Shown here: positions 28,243 through 38,029 of the stretch, one piece after another
Layout of the letters: each line of letters opens with the position of its first letter
Numbering within the stretch: the first letter of the stretch is position 1
Source of the DNA: an uncultured Sutterella sp.
Lineage (GTDB): Bacteria > Pseudomonadota > Gammaproteobacteria > Burkholderiales > Burkholderiaceae_F
Assembly: GCA_944392755.1 (NCBI GenBank)
Contig: CALXXT010000061.1
Span: 1-64,000 of the forward strand
Reading direction: 5' to 3'
DNA: 64,000 bases
Translations under genes and position numbers: made by a program
Notes under the pieces: generated by a model
What the model was told of the DNA's origin: nothing
Seen by the model: the letters and a program-made list of their open reading frames with translations, nothing else
Database searches by the model: none

Positions 28243-29526
28243 TCAGCCGGCGATTTCGGCGAAGGTCTCGCGGGCGGCGGCGATCGTGGCGTCAATGACG
28301 GCGTCGTCGTGCGCGATCGAGACGAAGCCCGCCTCGAAGGTCGACGGCGCGAAGTAGACGCCGCGCTTGAGCATGCCGTGGAAGAAGCGGTTGAAAAGGG
28401 GCTGGTTCGCCTTCATCACGTCGCTGAATCCGCGGGGCGCCTGCGGCAGGAAGTAGATGCCGAACATGCCGCCCACGCTGTCGGCGCTGAATTCGACGCC
28501 GGCTTCGCGCGCCGCGTCGGCGAGGCCGTGAACGAGGCGCGAAGTGCGCCGCGCGAGTTCCTCGTGGAAGCCCGGGCGCTGAATCTTCTTGAGCGTCGCG
28601 AGGCCGCAGGCGACCGCGACGGGGTTTCCGGAGAGGGTGCCCGCCTGGTAGACCGGGCCGCACGGGGCGATCTGCTGCATCACGTCGCGGCGTCCGCCGA
28701 AGGCCGCCACGGGCATGCCGCCGCCGATCACCTTGCCGAGCATCGTGAGGTCGGGCGTGACGCCGAAGAGCGACTGCGCGCCGCCGAGGGCGACGCGGAA
28801 GCCCGTCATGACCTCGTCGACGATGAGGAGCGCGCCGTGCTTCGTGCAGAGGCGGCGCATCGTGTCGATGAATTCCTGCGTGCCGCGCACGAGGTTCATG
28901 TTGCCCGCAAACGCCTCGACGATGACGCAGGCGATGTCGTCACCCCACTTGGCGAAGGCGTCTTCGAGCTGCTGCGGATTGTTGTATTCAAGAACGAGCG
29001 TGTGCTCGGTGATCGATGCGGGAACGCCAGCGGAGGACGGATTCCCGAAGGTGAGAAGGCCCGAGCCCGCCTTGACGAGAAGCGAGTCGGAGTGGCCGTG
29101 GTAGCAGCCTTCGAACTTGATCACCTTGCTGCGGCCCGTGAAGCCCCGGGCGAGACGGATGGCGGACATGCCCGCCTCGGTGCCCGAGCTGACGAGGCGA
29201 ACCTGCTCGATCGAGGGAACGATCTTCGTGATTTCCTCGGCGATCTCAATTTCGGCTTCGGTCGCGGCGCCGAAGGAGAGCCCGCGTTCGACGGCCGCTT
29301 CGACGGCGGCGACGACTTCATCGTCGTTGTGCCCGAGGATCATCGGACCCCACGAGCAGACGTAGTCGATGAAGCGCTTCCCCTCGGCGTCCCAGAGATA
29401 CGGTCCCTTGGCGCGGTTGATGAAGCGGGGCGCGCCGCCCACAGAGCGGAAGGCGCGCACGGGAGAGTTCACGCCGCCGGGAATGGTCTTCTGGGCGCGG
29501 TCGAAGAGCGCTTGGTTGATGTCCAT
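28243..29526 (-). CDS. hemL: Glutamate-1-semialdehyde 2,1-aminomutase
   Basis: A 427-residue PLP enzyme making 5-aminolevulinate for haem via the C5 route. [10 protein letters not shown] near the start, the [10 protein letters not shown] aspartate block and [18 protein letters not shown] (PLP lysine) are diagnostic. GGAG lies 7 nt upstream of ATG 29526. Confidence 0.96.
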   Translation of the reverse strand: MDINQALFDRAQKTIPGGVNSPVRAFRSVGGAPRFINRAKGPYLWDAEGKRFIDYVCSWGPMILGHNDDEVVAAVEAAVERGLSFGAATEAEIEIAEEITKIVPSIEQVRLVSSGTEAGMSAIRLARGFTGRSKVIKFEGCYHGHSDSLLVKAGSGLLTFGNPSSAGVPASITEHTLVLEYNNPQQLEDAFAKWGDDIACVIVEAFAGNMNLVRGTQEFIDTMRRLCTKHGALLIVDEVMTGFRVALGGAQSLFGVTPDLTMLGKVIGGGMPVAAFGGRRDVMQQIAPCGPVYQAGTLSGNPVAVACGLATLKKIQRPGFHEELARRTSRLVHGLADAAREAGVEFSADSVGGMFGIYFLPQAPRGFSDVMKANQPLFNRFFHGMLKRGVYFAPSTFEAGFVSIAHDDAVIDATIAAARETFAEIAG

Positions 29527-29540
29527 CTCAAAACTCCGAG

Positions 29541-29564
29541 AAAAGCGCGGCCCGAGGGCCGCGC
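29541..29564 (-). terminator. Intrinsic terminator of the PagP-like gene
   Basis: GCGCGGCC and GGCCGCGC (29545-29564) with a tiny loop are followed by TTTT on the minus strand (29544-29541), only ~14 nt before the hemL start. Confidence 0.65.
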
Positions 29565-29610
29565 CGAAACTGTGCCGCCGCCATTCTAGGCGAGGCGCTT
29601 GAATTCAAAA

Positions 29611-30777
29611 TTAAAAGGCGAAGCCGAGCGCGAGCTCGAAGTCGGTCGGCATCGGCCGCAGGCCGTAGGAGTCGCCCCGGCCGTCGACGACGCCCTTGAA
29701 GCGCATGATCGACGTGTCCATTCCGCCCGTGAGCCAGAGATGGTCGGTCATCGCCCAGGTGAAGCCGAGCGTCATCACGGGGTGCACCGAGTGGTCCGAT
29801 CCGCTCGAGGACTTCGCGCGTGCGAAGCCCGCGCCCGCGCCCGCGAAAAGCCGGAAGTCGCGCGTCACGTCCATGTTGTAGGCGATCGTGAGCGAGTAGG
29901 AGTCGATGTCGATCGACTGCGTGCCGGCGTGATGACGCACCTTGATGTCGTGCGAGGAGCGCTTGAACTTGAAGTCCGTCTGCCAGCTGCGGCCCGAATA
30001 GTGGCGCAGACCCACGAACCGCACGTCGTCGTTCTTCATGAAGTTCGACGTGTCCTCTTCGCCGTTGTCGACGTACCGCCATCCCCAGCCGCCGTAGAGA
30101 AGGTTCGGATTCTTCACGAAGCGGTTCTCGGGCGAGAGCGGCATCTTGTGGGAGGCCGCATCGTCGACCGTGATCGACGTGTAGAAGAAAAGAACGTCCG
30201 TGAAGGGAATGTAGGTGCCGTAGAAGGAGACGCGGTCCGTGCCGATCTTCGCGACGGGGAGGGGCAGCGGACAGGGCAGCCAGTGGTAGTCGCCCCGCAT
30301 CGTGATGCCGGCGAGGTAGCCCGCGCCCCAGTGCAGGCCGCTCGAGCCGATCGGCCAGCGCGCCACCCAGGAGTAGCCGACCATCGGCTCGACCCGGTAG
30401 TTGCTGTCGACGAAGCTCGTGATGAAGAAGAGCCGCTCGTTGCCGCGCTCGTCGATCACCTGACGCGCGAGTCCCATGCCGAAGGGGTAGGCGTTCTGCT
30501 CGTCGCGGTTGTCCCAGGCCCACCTCGGGTGGTTCGTGTAGGTGGGAATGACGAGAAGGTTGCGGCCTTCTTCGAAGATGCGCTTCGAACCTTCGAGCGT
30601 ATCTTCCCAGAAAGGCTGCCATTCGCCCGGGCGTTCCGCAGCCGGGCGCGCGTAGCCTGCCGGCGTCGTGTCGATGAAGGCGTTCCAGGCGTCGGCGGCA
30701 AAGCCCGCATGGGCCGCGCTCGAGAGGGCGGCGAAGGCGAAGCCCGCCAGGGCGAGCTTGCGGATGACTTCGGTCAT
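29611..30777 (-). CDS. PagP-like lipid A palmitoyltransferase with a C-terminal second barrel-like domain
   Basis: 388 residues. A signal peptide (~1-24, AHA) is followed by a PagP domain (~50-205). The blocks YPFGMGLA, FVDSNYRVEPMVGYSW, HWGAGYLAGIT and TYIPF parallel Escherichia coli PagP, and candidate catalytic His83, Asp124 and Ser125 are kept. PagP moves palmitate from phospholipid to lipid A in the outer membrane. Ordinary PagP ends near this point; here ~180 further residues of alternating hydrophobic strands follow and end ALGFAF, a typical outer-membrane C-terminal signature. The gene is monocistronic. The PagP call is from motifs; the second domain is unassigned. Confidence 0.75.
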   Translation of the reverse strand: MTEVIRKLALAGFAFAALSSAAHAGFAADAWNAFIDTTPAGYARPAAERPGEWQPFWEDTLEGSKRIFEEGRNLLVIPTYTNHPRWAWDNRDEQNAYPFGMGLARQVIDERGNERLFFITSFVDSNYRVEPMVGYSWVARWPIGSSGLHWGAGYLAGITMRGDYHWLPCPLPLPVAKIGTDRVSFYGTYIPFTDVLFFYTSITVDDAASHKMPLSPENRFVKNPNLLYGGWGWRYVDNGEEDTSNFMKNDDVRFVGLRHYSGRSWQTDFKFKRSSHDIKVRHHAGTQSIDIDSYSLTIAYNMDVTRDFRLFAGAGAGFARAKSSSGSDHSVHPVMTLGFTWAMTDHLWLTGGMDTSIMRFKGVVDGRGDSYGLRPMPTDFELALGFAF

Positions 30778-30965
30778 AAGGATTTTCGCTTCGGATGAAG
30801 GGGGCGCCGAACGCGCCGCCCGCGGAACCCCGAGCGGCGGTCGTCCGTTCGGGGCCCGTCAATGGAAAAGACGTACGTTGCGGCATTTTAAGCGAATTCG
30901 GCATGCCGCCCCGTGCTTCGGGTTGCGCGCGGGGGCGCTCTGCGCGCACAATAACGCCCCTGACG

Positions 30966-31290
30966 CAGCGGGAGTTCTCCGGACGGCCGCCGGCGCGCCT
31001 TCGGCGCGCGGGAGGAAAGTCCGGACTCCGCAGGGTGCCGTAGCAGGTAACGCCTGCCCGCCGCGAGGCGCGGATTAGAGCAACAGAGACGAGTCGGCCT
31101 TCGGGCCGGGTGAAACGGGCAATCTCTACGGGGAGCAACATCAAATAGGCAGCCGCATGGACTGACCCGGTTCGGGCTGCGGGTAGATGGCTTGAGGCGG
31201 CGCGCGAGCGTCGTCCTAGACGAATGGCCGTCATTCGCCCGTCCGAGGACGGGCGGAAACATAATCCGGCTTACAGGGGAGGTCCCGCTG
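30966..31290 (+). ncRNA. rnpB: RNase P RNA (bacterial type A)
   Basis: Conserved core elements are present in order: GAGGAAAGTCCGGACTCC, AGAGCAACAGAGA, GGGTGAAACGG, AGGCAGCCGC and AATCCGGCTTAC. The ends pair as helix P1, CAGCGGGA (30966-30973) with TCCCGCTG (31283-31290). The RNA is the catalytic subunit that matures tRNA 5' ends. It lies just upstream of mraZ, as in many gamma- and betaproteobacteria. Exact termini are approximate. Confidence 0.93.
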
Positions 31291-31300
31291 CGTCCTTCCC

Positions 31301-31345
31301 TTTTTTCGTGCAAAGGGGCGTCCTCGAACGGGGCGCCTTTTTTTT
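31301..31345 (+). terminator. Terminator region after rnpB
   Basis: A T6 run (31301-31306) directly follows helix P1. A second hairpin, GGCGTC (31317-31322) / GGCGCC (31332-31337), is followed by eight Ts. Confidence 0.75.
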
Positions 31346-31394
31346 GCTTCGACCGCCTCCGTGCGCTCGGTTTCGCGTTCGCCGTCCGCTTATT

Positions 31395-31424
31395 TGTGGG
31401 AAAATGTGGTGATTTGTGGGAGAA
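31395..31424 (+). promoter_or_regulatory. MraZ-binding repeats upstream of mraZ
   Basis: Three direct repeats TGTGGG (31395), TGTGGT (31405) and TGTGGG (31415) are spaced exactly 10 bp apart, one helical turn. MraZ is known to bind tandem TGGG-type repeats upstream of its own operon, so these are probably its autoregulatory sites. Confidence 0.85.
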
Positions 31425-31460
31425 GCGCTCCGAAGGGCTCGGCGCGCACGGACGGCGGAC

Positions 31461-31883
31461 ATGTTTCAGGGAACGCATTTTGCTTCGCTCGACGCGAAGG
31501 GGCGAATCGCCCTTCCGTCGCGGCTTCGCGCGGCTTTGACCGAGGCGGGCGCGGCTTCGCTCGTCGCGGCGCGTCACCCCGACGGCTGCCTGGTGCTCTA
31601 CGCGCCGTCGATCTGGGCCGAGCGCCGCGCGGCGCTTTCGCGCCTCGGATACGCTTCGCGCGCCTTCGTGCGCCTCGTGCTCGGCAGCGCCGTGGAGCTT
31701 CCGCTGGATGCGGCCGGCCGCATCCGCATTCCGCCCGAGCTGCGCCTTCCCGCCGGGCTCGAGCACGATGCGGCCTTCGTGGGGCTCGGCGAGCATCTTG
31801 AACTTTGGGACCGCGCGGCCTTCGCCGCCGCGGAGACCGCCGCGCTCGAGGCCGGACTCGATGCGGGCGAATTCGTTTTTTGA
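31461..31883 (+). CDS. mraZ: Transcriptional regulator MraZ
   Basis: 140 residues with two AbrB-like swapped-hairpin domains (FASLDAKGRIALPSRL and PLDAAGRIRIPPELR). MraZ binds DNA at the repeats upstream of its gene and represses the dcw operon. MFQGTHFASLD at 31461 matches the family start; earlier in-frame codons run into the binding sites. It is the first gene of the cluster. Confidence 0.95.
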   Translation: MFQGTHFASLDAKGRIALPSRLRAALTEAGAASLVAARHPDGCLVLYAPSIWAERRAALSRLGYASRAFVRLVLGSAVELPLDAAGRIRIPPELRLPAGLEHDAAFVGLGEHLELWDRAAFAAAETAALEAGLDAGEFVF

Positions 31884-31898
31884 GGGGCTAGGGCGGCC

Positions 31899-32846
31899 AT
31901 GACGGCGTTTCAGCATCTTCCCGTATTGGCCCGCGAGGCTCCCGAGGCGCTGGTGTCGAACCCCGACGGCGTCTTCGTCGACGGCACTTTCGGCCGGGGC
32001 GGGCACAGCCGGCTTATTCTCGAGCGGCTTTCGCCGCGGGGACGCCTCATCGCGTTCGACCGCGATCCCGAAGCGGTCGCGGCGGCGGGCGCGATCCGGG
32101 ATCCGCGCTTTCAAATCGTGCATGCGGCGTTCTCGACGATGAAGGAGACGCTTGCCGAGCTCGGCGTCTTCGCCGTCGACGGCATTTTCCTCGACATCGG
32201 CGTTTCGTCGCCGCAGATCGACGACGCGGCGCGCGGCTTTTCCTTCCGCTTCGACGGACCGCTCGACATGCGCATGGACACGACGCGCGGCGAAACCGCG
32301 GCCGAATGGCTCGCGCGCGCAGAGGAGCGCGAGATCCGCCGTGTTCTTTCGGAGTACGGCGAGGAGCGCATGGCCGGCGCGATCGCCCGCGCCGTCGCGG
32401 CCGAGCGCCGCGAGCGGCCGATCGACACGACGCAGGCGCTCGCGCGCCTCGTCGAGCGGGTGGTGCCGCGCAACCGGCGCGATCGGGACCAGCATCCCGC
32501 GACGCGCACCTTTCAGGCCATCCGCATCGAAGTGAACCACGAGCTCGACGAGCTGCGCGCGTCGCTCGCCGCCGCAGGGGCGCTTCTTCGGCCCGAGGGA
32601 CGGCTCGCCGTCATTTCCTTCCATTCGCTCGAGGACCGCATCGTGAAGCGCTTTCTCGACGCGGGCGCTCATCCCGAGCGCGCGCTCGACCCGAGGCTGC
32701 CGATTCCGGCCGACCGCCTCCCGAAGCCCTTTTTCCGCGACGTGCGCCGCACGCTTCCCTCCCGCGAGGAGCGCGAGGCCAATCCGCGGGCCCGATCGGC
32801 CGTGCTGCGCTCGGCCGAACGGACGTCGCGGCCCTGGGAGGACTGA
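31899..32846 (+). CDS. rsmH: 16S rRNA (cytosine-1402-N4)-methyltransferase
   Basis: 315 residues. SAM-binding [35 protein letters not shown] and the C-terminal [14 protein letters not shown] are diagnostic of RsmH (MraW). It methylates C1402 in the decoding centre. It is the standard second gene of the dcw cluster. Confidence 0.96.
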   Translation: MTAFQHLPVLAREAPEALVSNPDGVFVDGTFGRGGHSRLILERLSPRGRLIAFDRDPEAVAAAGAIRDPRFQIVHAAFSTMKETLAELGVFAVDGIFLDIGVSSPQIDDAARGFSFRFDGPLDMRMDTTRGETAAEWLARAEEREIRRVLSEYGEERMAGAIARAVAAERRERPIDTTQALARLVERVVPRNRRDRDQHPATRTFQAIRIEVNHELDELRASLAAAGALLRPEGRLAVISFHSLEDRIVKRFLDAGAHPERALDPRLPIPADRLPKPFFRDVRRTLPSREEREANPRARSAVLRSAERTSRPWED

Positions 32847-32849
32847 GCG

Positions 32850-33248
32850 ATGCGGCCGGCCACCCGCGGCGAACTCTTCGCCGTTCTCGTTCTCGGCGTG
32901 CTCCTCTGTGCAAGCGCGGTTGCGCTCGTGGAGGTGCAGTACCGCACGCGGCTCCTCTTCGTCGAGCATGAGCACGAAGTGGACGTCACGCGCCGCCTGA
33001 TGGACGACGAAGCCGAGCTCCTGATGCAGGTGCGCCGCGCGTCGCTGCCCGGATCCATTTCCGCGCAGGCCGAAGCGCTCGGCATGCGCGGGGCGACGGG
33101 CGACGACACGATCACGCTCGTCGAGCGGGGCGCGGGCCGGATCGAGTATTCGAGCGACACGCAGCGCCGGATGGCCGCGGCCGAAGCCGAGGAGGCTCAA
33201 AGGGCGCAGAAGGAGAAGGCTCGTCCCGAGCGGGGAGGCCGCCGATGA
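32850..33248 (+). CDS. ftsL: Cell division protein FtsL
   Basis: 132 residues, a bitopic inner-membrane protein: short N-terminus, one membrane helix (~7-28) and a periplasmic coiled coil (~35-80). FtsL forms a complex with FtsB and FtsQ that activates FtsWI. Identity rests on position between rsmH and ftsI plus topology. The C-terminus (~105-132) is charged and overlaps ftsI by 4 nt. Confidence 0.88.
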   Translation: MRPATRGELFAVLVLGVLLCASAVALVEVQYRTRLLFVEHEHEVDVTRRLMDDEAELLMQVRRASLPGSISAQAEALGMRGATGDDTITLVERGAGRIEYSSDTQRRMAAAEAEEAQRAQKEKARPERGGRR

Positions 33249-35071
33249 CCGCGCGCGCGTTTTGGCGGCGAGTTTCCGGGAAGGCCATCGACCTTCTGAA
33301 GCGCGACCGCGCGGCCCGCAAGGCGCAGCCCGCCGACAGCGCGAGCCCCCTCATCGTCATTCCGATCCCGAAGTGGCGCACGTACGCCGCCTTCCTCGGG
33401 ATTGTCCTTCTCTTCCTTCTTTTGGTCGCCCGCGCCTTCTGGCTGCAGGTCATCACGAGCGACTTTCTGCAGGGGCAGGGCGAAGCGCGCTTTGCGCGCA
33501 CGCTCCCGATTGCGGGCGTGCGGGGGGAGATTCTCGACCGCAACGGGGTCGTTCTCGCCTCCTCGCAGCCGGTGAGAAGCATTTGGGCCGACCCTGAATT
33601 CACCAAAAAGGCGACGAAGGCCGAGCTCGCCGAACTTGCGGACGTGCTCGGCATGAAGCTTTCCGAGCTGTCGGAGCGCCTGCGCAAGAGCGCTTCGAAG
33701 AACTTCGTCTACCTCGCCCGCGGCGCGAGCGTCGCGACGGGCGAGGCCGTGCGCGCGCTCGGTCTTCCGGGCGTCGGCATCACGCCCGAAGTGCACCGCG
33801 AGTATCCGGACGGTCCCGTCATGGCGCACATCGTCGGCTTCACGGGACGCGACGGGCGCGGCCAGGAAGGGATGGAGCTCGCCCGCAACGAGGTGCTCTC
33901 GGGCATTCAGGGCGCGCGGCGCGTCATCCGCGACCGCATGGGGCGCATCGTCGACGACGTCTGGGCGAAGGAGGCCGTGCCGGGGCGCGACATCGAGCTT
34001 TCGATCGACTCGAGGGTGCAGTTCATCGCCTACGACGCCCTGAACCGTCAGATCGAAAAGAGCGAGGCGGCGGCAGGCGCCGTCGTCGTCGCCGACGTGC
34101 GCACGGGCGAAATCCTCGCCCTCGTCAACTTTCCCACGTACGATCCGAACGACCGCTCGAGCATGCGCTTCGAGCGCATGAGGAACCGCGTCCTCACCGA
34201 CCAGTTCGAGCCGGGTTCGACCATGAAGCCCTTCGCCATCGCGAAGGCGCTCGACCTCGGCATCGTGACGCCCTTCACCACGATTCAAACGGCGCCGGGC
34301 AAGCTCACGATCGGCGACCGCACGATCGGCGACACGCACGACTACGGGCTGCTTACGGTTGCCGAAATCGTTGCGAAGTCCTCCAACATCGGCACCGTGA
34401 AGATCGCGCTCGAGATGCCTCCGGAGACGCTCTGGGATCTCTACACCCAGCTCGGCTTCGGGCGCGCGCCGCAGATCGGCTTCCCGGGCGCAACCGCCGG
34501 CCGCCTGCGGCCCGCGCGCACGTGGCGCCCGATCGAGTAGGCGACGATTTCCTACGGACACGGCGTCTCGGTGAGCCTCATGCAGCTCGTGCGCGCCTAT
34601 ACGGCGCTCGCGCGCGACGGCGACGTGATCGACCTGACGCTCTTCAAGCGCGCTCCGGGCGAGCTCCCGAAGGGCGAGCCCGTCTTCAAGCCCGAGACTG
34701 CGCGGAGCATGCGCGCCATGATGATGAGCACGCTCGAGCGCGGCGGCACCGCCGCCCGCGTGCGCGTTGCGGGCTACACGGCCGCCGGCAAGACCGGCAC
34801 GGCGAACAAGGTGAAGAACGGCCGCTACACGCGCGACACCGTGGCGAGCTTCGTCGGCATCGTTCCGGCGACGGCGCCGCGGTTCATCGTGGCGGTGATG
34901 GTCGATGAGCCGAAGAAGGGCAGCCGCTTCGGCAGCATGGTGGCCGCTCCCGTCTTCGCCGAAGTGTCGTCCGGTCTCCTGCGCACGCTCATGGTGACGC
35001 CCGACGAAGCGAACGCCTCGAAGTCGGCCCGTTCGGTGCTCGCGGAGGCGCGCCGTCGGTCGAAGAGCTGA
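33245..35071 (+). CDS. ftsI: Peptidoglycan D,D-transpeptidase FtsI (PBP3), interrupted by an in-frame amber codon
   Basis: The full frame would be 608 codons with one membrane helix (~46-64), an N-terminal PBP dimer domain and a transpeptidase domain. Catalytic Ser325-Thr-Met-Lys328, Ser379-Ser-Asn381 and Lys516-Thr-Gly518 are all intact. Codon 432 (34538-34540) is TAG. Reading through gives WRPIE-x-ATISYGHG, where homologues have Gln, so a single C-to-T change of CAG explains it. Termination there leaves 431 residues without KTG, which should be inactive. A restart at GTG 34571 would give only a 166-residue fragment. The gene is essential, so this is more likely a population variant, a sequencing error or a suppressed amber. 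Confidence 0.85.
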
Positions 35072-35128
35072 GCGTCCGCGTCCTGAGGAGCGGCGCCGTC
35101 CGAAACCCTGAACAAGAGGAATTCCATC

Positions 35129-36637
35129 ATGCAAGAGAACGCACCCATCCTCGCGTGGCTTCGCGGGATCGCGCACGAGGGCGCGCATCTGCGCCTTGAC
35201 AGCCGCGACGTGAAGCCGGGCGACATCTTCGTCGCCGTGCCGGGCGAGAGGACCGACGGCCGCGCCTTCATTCGGGTGGCCGCGGCGCGCGGCGCCGCAG
35301 GCGTGCTTCTGGAAAAGCGCGACGGGGAGGGCGGGCACTATCCGGTGGCGGCGCTCGCCGTCGAAGGGCTCAAGGAGCGGCTCGGCGAGATTGCGGCCGA
35401 GTACTACGGCAACCCTTCGGAGCGGATGACGGGCGTCGCCGTGACCGGCACGAACGGGAAGACGACGACGGCCTTCTGGACGGCCGAGCTCTTCACGCGC
35501 CTCGGGGTCGATGCGGGCACGATCGGCACGGTCGGGGCCTTCTTCAAGGGAAGACGCCTCCCCGGACCTCACCTCACGACGCCCGACGCGCTTTCGCTCG
35601 AGCACCTCTACGCGGAGCTTCTCCGCGCGGGCGCCCGGGCCTTCAGCGTCGAAGCGAGCTCGGCCGGGCTCGACCAGGGGCGTCTCAACGGATCGCGCTT
35701 CAAGGTGGGAATCTTCACGAATCTCACGCGCGATCATCTCGACTATCACCGAACGATGGAGGCCTACCGCGACGCGAAGGCGAAGCTCTTCTCATGGCCG
35801 GGCCTTGAAGCGGCGGTGCTCAACGCCGATGATCCCGCCTCGCTCGAATTCGCGCGCCGCGCCCGCGAAGCGGGCGTGCCCGTTTGGGCGACGGGCGCAA
35901 AGGAGACGGCCGATGCCTTTGCGCAACGCGAGGGCGCCGCGCACGTCGTCGCGGCGAGCGGCGTCGAGCCGTCTTCGGAAGGGACGGCCTTCACGATCCA
36001 TTTCGATCAATGCGCCGCCCGCGTCGAGCTTCCCATCATCGGAGGCTTCAACGTGACGAACATGCTGGGCGTCGTCGCCGCGGCGCTCGCCTGCGGCTTC
36101 GGCTTCGACGACGTGCTCCCGCATCTGCCCCACCTCGCGCCGCCCCCGGGACGCATGGAGCGCATTCCGAGCGGCGGCGCCGCGCCGCTCGTTCTGGTCG
36201 ACTACGGCCATACGCCCGACGCGCTGGAGAAGGCGCTCAGAAGCCTCCGCCCCACGGCCGAGGCGCGCGGCGGCAGGCTCTGGGCGATCTTCGGATGCGG
36301 GGGCGACCGCGACCGCGGCAAGCGCCCCATGATGGGCTCGGCCGCATCGCGCTTCGCCGACCGCGTCGTCGTGACGAGCGACAACCCGCGCTCGGAGGAT
36401 CCCGAGACGATCATCCGCGAGATTCTCGCGGGCTGCGACGGTCCGGCCGAAGTGAGCTCGTGCGTCGATCGGCGCGAGGCCGTCGTTGAGGCGGTGGCCT
36501 CGGCCGCGCCCGAGGACGTCGTTCTCGTGGCCGGGAAGGGACACGAAAGCGAACAGATTTTGAAGGACGGTCCGCACCCCTATCGGGACGACGAGGCCGT
36601 TCGCGAAGGATTCAACGAACGCCGCGTGCGCGGCTGA
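35129..36637 (+). CDS. murE: UDP-N-acetylmuramoyl-tripeptide synthetase MurE
   Basis: A 502-residue cytoplasmic ligase adding the third stem-peptide residue. The ATP loop GTNGKTTTAFW, DLTRDHLDYHRTM and DNPRSEDP are seen. The DNPR motif is the meso-diaminopimelate selectivity signature, so this organism should have A1-gamma peptidoglycan. AGAGGAATTCCATC precedes ATG 35129. Confidence 0.96.
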   Translation: MQENAPILAWLRGIAHEGAHLRLDSRDVKPGDIFVAVPGERTDGRAFIRVAAARGAAGVLLEKRDGEGGHYPVAALAVEGLKERLGEIAAEYYGNPSERMTGVAVTGTNGKTTTAFWTAELFTRLGVDAGTIGTVGAFFKGRRLPGPHLTTPDALSLEHLYAELLRAGARAFSVEASSAGLDQGRLNGSRFKVGIFTNLTRDHLDYHRTMEAYRDAKAKLFSWPGLEAAVLNADDPASLEFARRAREAGVPVWATGAKETADAFAQREGAAHVVAASGVEPSSEGTAFTIHFDQCAARVELPIIGGFNVTNMLGVVAAALACGFGFDDVLPHLPHLAPPPGRMERIPSGGAAPLVLVDYGHTPDALEKALRSLRPTAEARGGRLWAIFGCGGDRDRGKRPMMGSAASRFADRVVVTSDNPRSEDPETIIREILAGCDGPAEVSSCVDRREAVVEAVASAAPEDVVLVAGKGHESEQILKDGPHPYRDDEAVREGFNERRVRG

Positions 36638-36649
36638 TGGAGAAGCGAC

Positions 36650-38020
36650 ATGCAGTCGATGGAAACGCTCGCGACGCTTGCGGGCATGCTGGAGGGCGAA
36701 CTCAAGGGCATCACGCCCGGGGCGGACCTCTTTCAAAACTGGCGCCGCATCGAGACGGACACGCGGCGGCTTGCCGAGGGCGACGTCTTCGCCGCCATTC
36801 GGGGCGAGCGATTCGACGGGCACGACTTTGCGGGCGAGGCCGAGCGCCGCGGCGCCGCGGCGCTGATCGTCGACCATCCGGTCGCAAGCGCGCTGGCGCA
36901 GTTCGTCGTGCGCGACGTGCGCGAAGCCTACGGGCTTGCGGCCAAGCGCTGGAGAAGCCGATTTGCGGTCGATCTCACGGCCGTGGTGGGCAGCAACGGG
37001 AAAACCACCACCACGCAGATGCTTGCCGCGATCCTGCGCGAGCGTTGGGGCGAAGACCGCATGCTCGCGACCGAAGGGAACTTCAACAACGAGATCGGCG
37101 TGCCGCACATGCTCTTCAAGCTCCGCTTCGAGCACCGCGCGGCGGTGATTGAGGCGGGCATGAACCATCCGGGAGAAATGGCCCGCCTGGCCGACTGGAT
37201 TCGCCCGACCACGGTCCTCATGACGAACGCGCAGCGCGAGCATCAGGAATTTCTGAGGTCGGTGGAGGCCGCCGCTCATGAAAACGGCCTCATGTTCGCG
37301 GCGCTCCCCGAAACGGGACGCGCGGTGTTCCCGTCGGACGACCCCTCGGCTTCAATCTGGGCTTCGCTTGCCCGGGCCCGCGGGGTGAGCGCCGTCACCT
37401 TCGCGCTCGGTCGGGAAGCCGACGTTTGGGGCGAACTCCTTCGGGACGGAACGCTGAGAATCCACGCGGACGAAGGGCGCGTCTTCGACGTGAAGCTGGC
37501 CATTTCGGGGGTGCACAATGCGCGCAACGCCGTGGGTGCGGCGGCTGCGGCGCTCGTGCAGGGCGTCGACGTCGACTCGATCCGCCGCGGGCTCGAAGGG
37601 TTTCGGGCGCTTCCCGGCCGCGGCGCCCGCTCGGTCGTCGCGCATGGGCGCCTCACGCTCATCGACGACTCGTACAATGCGAACCCCGACAGTCTTGCCG
37701 CGTCGCTCAAGATGCTCGCCGAGGAGCCCGGCCCGCGGATGCTCGTCATGGGCGACATGGGCGAAATCGGGGAGGCCGCCGCTGCGCGGCACCGCGAAGC
37801 GGGTCAGCTCGCCCGAGATCTCGGCATCGAGCGCCTTTGGGCAACGGGCGAACTTTCGCGTGAGGCGGCCGCCGCTTTCGGCGAGGGCGGGCGCTGGTTC
37901 CGGACCCGCGACGAACTGGCCGCCGCGCTTCTCGAAAGTCCCCTTGAAGGCACGATGGTCGTGAAGGCGAGCCACTCCATGGGATTCTCGAAGATCGTCG
38001 AGGCATTGAAGAAGATTTAA
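36650..38020 (+). CDS. murF: UDP-MurNAc-tripeptide:D-Ala-D-Ala ligase MurF
   Basis: 456 residues. VGSNGKTTTTQM is the ATP loop, and TEGNFNNEIGVP and DDSYNANPDSL are MurF-specific. It adds D-Ala-D-Ala, made by the DdlB encoded downstream. It starts 12 nt after murE with GGAGAAG at a normal distance. Confidence 0.96.
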   Translation: MQSMETLATLAGMLEGELKGITPGADLFQNWRRIETDTRRLAEGDVFAAIRGERFDGHDFAGEAERRGAAALIVDHPVASALAQFVVRDVREAYGLAAKRWRSRFAVDLTAVVGSNGKTTTTQMLAAILRERWGEDRMLATEGNFNNEIGVPHMLFKLRFEHRAAVIEAGMNHPGEMARLADWIRPTTVLMTNAQREHQEFLRSVEAAAHENGLMFAALPETGRAVFPSDDPSASIWASLARARGVSAVTFALGREADVWGELLRDGTLRIHADEGRVFDVKLAISGVHNARNAVGAAAAALVQGVDVDSIRRGLEGFRALPGRGARSVVAHGRLTLIDDSYNANPDSLAASLKMLAEEPGPRMLVMGDMGEIGEAAAARHREAGQLARDLGIERLWATGELSREAAAAFGEGGRWFRTRDELAAALLESPLEGTMVVKASHSMGFSKIVEALKKI

Positions 38021-38029
38021 GGGGCACAC

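Noticed and set aside
30888..33200. Antisense open frame spanning rnpB, mraZ and rsmH
   Set aside because: It crosses a structural RNA gene and the MraZ operator and shows only compositionally biased sequence.
33245..35071. Stop-codon reassignment (TAG = Gln) as the explanation for the ftsI amber
   Set aside because: murG in the same cluster ends with TAG and other genes show no internal TAG, so TAG functions as a stop here.
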